Below are positions 63,450 to 64,000 of a stretch of 64,000 nt of DNA, one piece after another. The DNA comes from Longibacter salinarum (GTDB lineage: Bacteria > Bacteroidota > Rhodothermia > Rhodothermales > Salinibacteraceae): the NCBI RefSeq assembly GCF_002554795.1, contig NZ_PDEQ01000010.1:62001-126000 (forward strand), given 5' to 3'. The notes beneath the pieces are model-generated. The model saw only the letters and a program-made list of their open reading frames with translations, ran no database searches and was not told where the DNA came from. Position 1 is the stretch's first letter; every line of letters begins with the position of its first letter. A program made the translations under genes and the position numbers.

Positions 63450-64000
63450 GGTGACCCCGTGCGAACGGGGATAGACCCATGAGTTTTCGACAGGATCAGG
63501 TAAAGGAAATGGTGACCCCGTGCGAACGGGGATAGACCCGCCCGAGCTGCCCCAGGCGCTGCGCAATCTCAGGTGACCCCGTGCGAACGGGGATAGACCC
63601 TTTGCGAAATCATTTCGAAGTACACAGAATGGGGTGACCCCGTGCGAACGGGGATAGACCCGAGATCCACCTAGACCACCTTCGCTGGGCGCCGGTGACC
63701 CCGTGCGAACGGGGATAGACCCGACCTTGTCGAGATGACGGGTCGTGGCGTCCGGGTGACCCCGTGCGAACGGGGATAGACCCACAAGGACACGGACACA
63801 CAAAGAGATCGCGAAGGTGACCCCGTGCGAACGGGGATAGACCTGATTAGGTCGTGAGGCTCGAGATGTGACGCATGGTGACCCCGTGCGAACGGGGATA
63901 GACCCTCTTGAGAATCCATATGTCCCGCTCCAGATTAGGTGACCCCGTGCGAACGGGGATAGACCCTCAACCAGCGCCTCATACGGGCTGTATGGATCGG
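63450..64000 (+). CRISPR. CRISPR array 2, type I-E, at least 9 repeats, cut by window edge
   Basis: Repeats start at 63,450, 63,511, 63,572, 63,633, 63,694, 63,755, 63,816, 63,877 and 63,938, an exact 61-bp period. The next repeat begins with GG at 63,999. The 28-bp repeat begins GGTGACCCCGT, has the hairpin CCCCGT-GCGA-ACGGGG, and ends GGGGATAGACC. It differs from array 1 at five positions, four of them paired in the stem. Spacers are 33 bp. Confidence 0.98.

Overview
The window is about 60% G+C and looks like a chromosome segment of a marine or halophilic member of the Rhodothermota/Bacteroidota side (Salinibacter/Longibacter-like). The reasons are a TonB receptor with an N-terminal carboxypeptidase-like domain, a clade II Sec-type nitrous oxide reductase cluster, a CRY-DASH photolyase paired with DUF2256, and many acidic proteins. 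This placement is an inference from gene content; there is no rRNA in the window.

Layout. Positions 1-10,400 carry housekeeping and DNA-repair genes: a partial NAD-dependent epimerase, a BON-LysM protein, rlmD, an OmpR-type response regulator, comEA, recO, lexA, a methyltransferase, CRY-DASH and DUF2256. A tRNA-Ala(CGC) lies at 10.7 kb. A minus-strand iron-uptake operon follows (10.9-15.7 kb: TonB receptor, DUF3325-like, DUF3649-like, PepSY protein), with a palindromic candidate operator upstream. Positions 16-34 kb hold a K+ channel with two RCK units, katG, cell-envelope enzymes (metzincin lipoprotein, degenerate M23, YcbB-type L,D-transpeptidase with an M15/YcbK partner), MscS, DUF421, a Gfo/Idh/MocA oxidoreductase and a lipoprotein gene bracketed by direct repeats. 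Positions 33-47 kb are a nitrogen-oxide respiration and NO-defence region: ric, nosYFDL, a NosB-like protein, nosZ, cytochrome c, a divergent Rrf2 regulator, a heme-copper-oxidase-like membrane protein and an eight-heme cytochrome c with a membrane partner.

Positions 47.4-64 kb are a type I-E CRISPR-Cas locus: array 1 (34 repeats, 33 spacers), an ABC transporter, a DnaQ-like exonuclease, cas3, an unknown 158-aa gene, cas8e-casB-cas7e-cas5e-cas6e-cas1-cas2, then array 2, which runs off the window. Both arrays read in the + direction. Their repeats differ by compensatory changes in the hairpin stem, and their leaders are homologous, with conserved blocks at identical distances from the first repeat. 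The 220 bp between cas3 and the 158-aa gene are unusually hairpin-rich and end in a minus-strand terminator with no convincing gene in front of it; this is the best candidate here for something undescribed.

Intergenic DNA is unusual throughout. A 198-bp inverted-repeat element recurs (10,065; 26,447; 41,767; variants at 976 and 4,155). Word-like low-complexity sequence (TTCGCATTTCGC-type, TATGGGAGTGTGAG-type and G-tract-type) fills many spacers, including one inside the cas operon.
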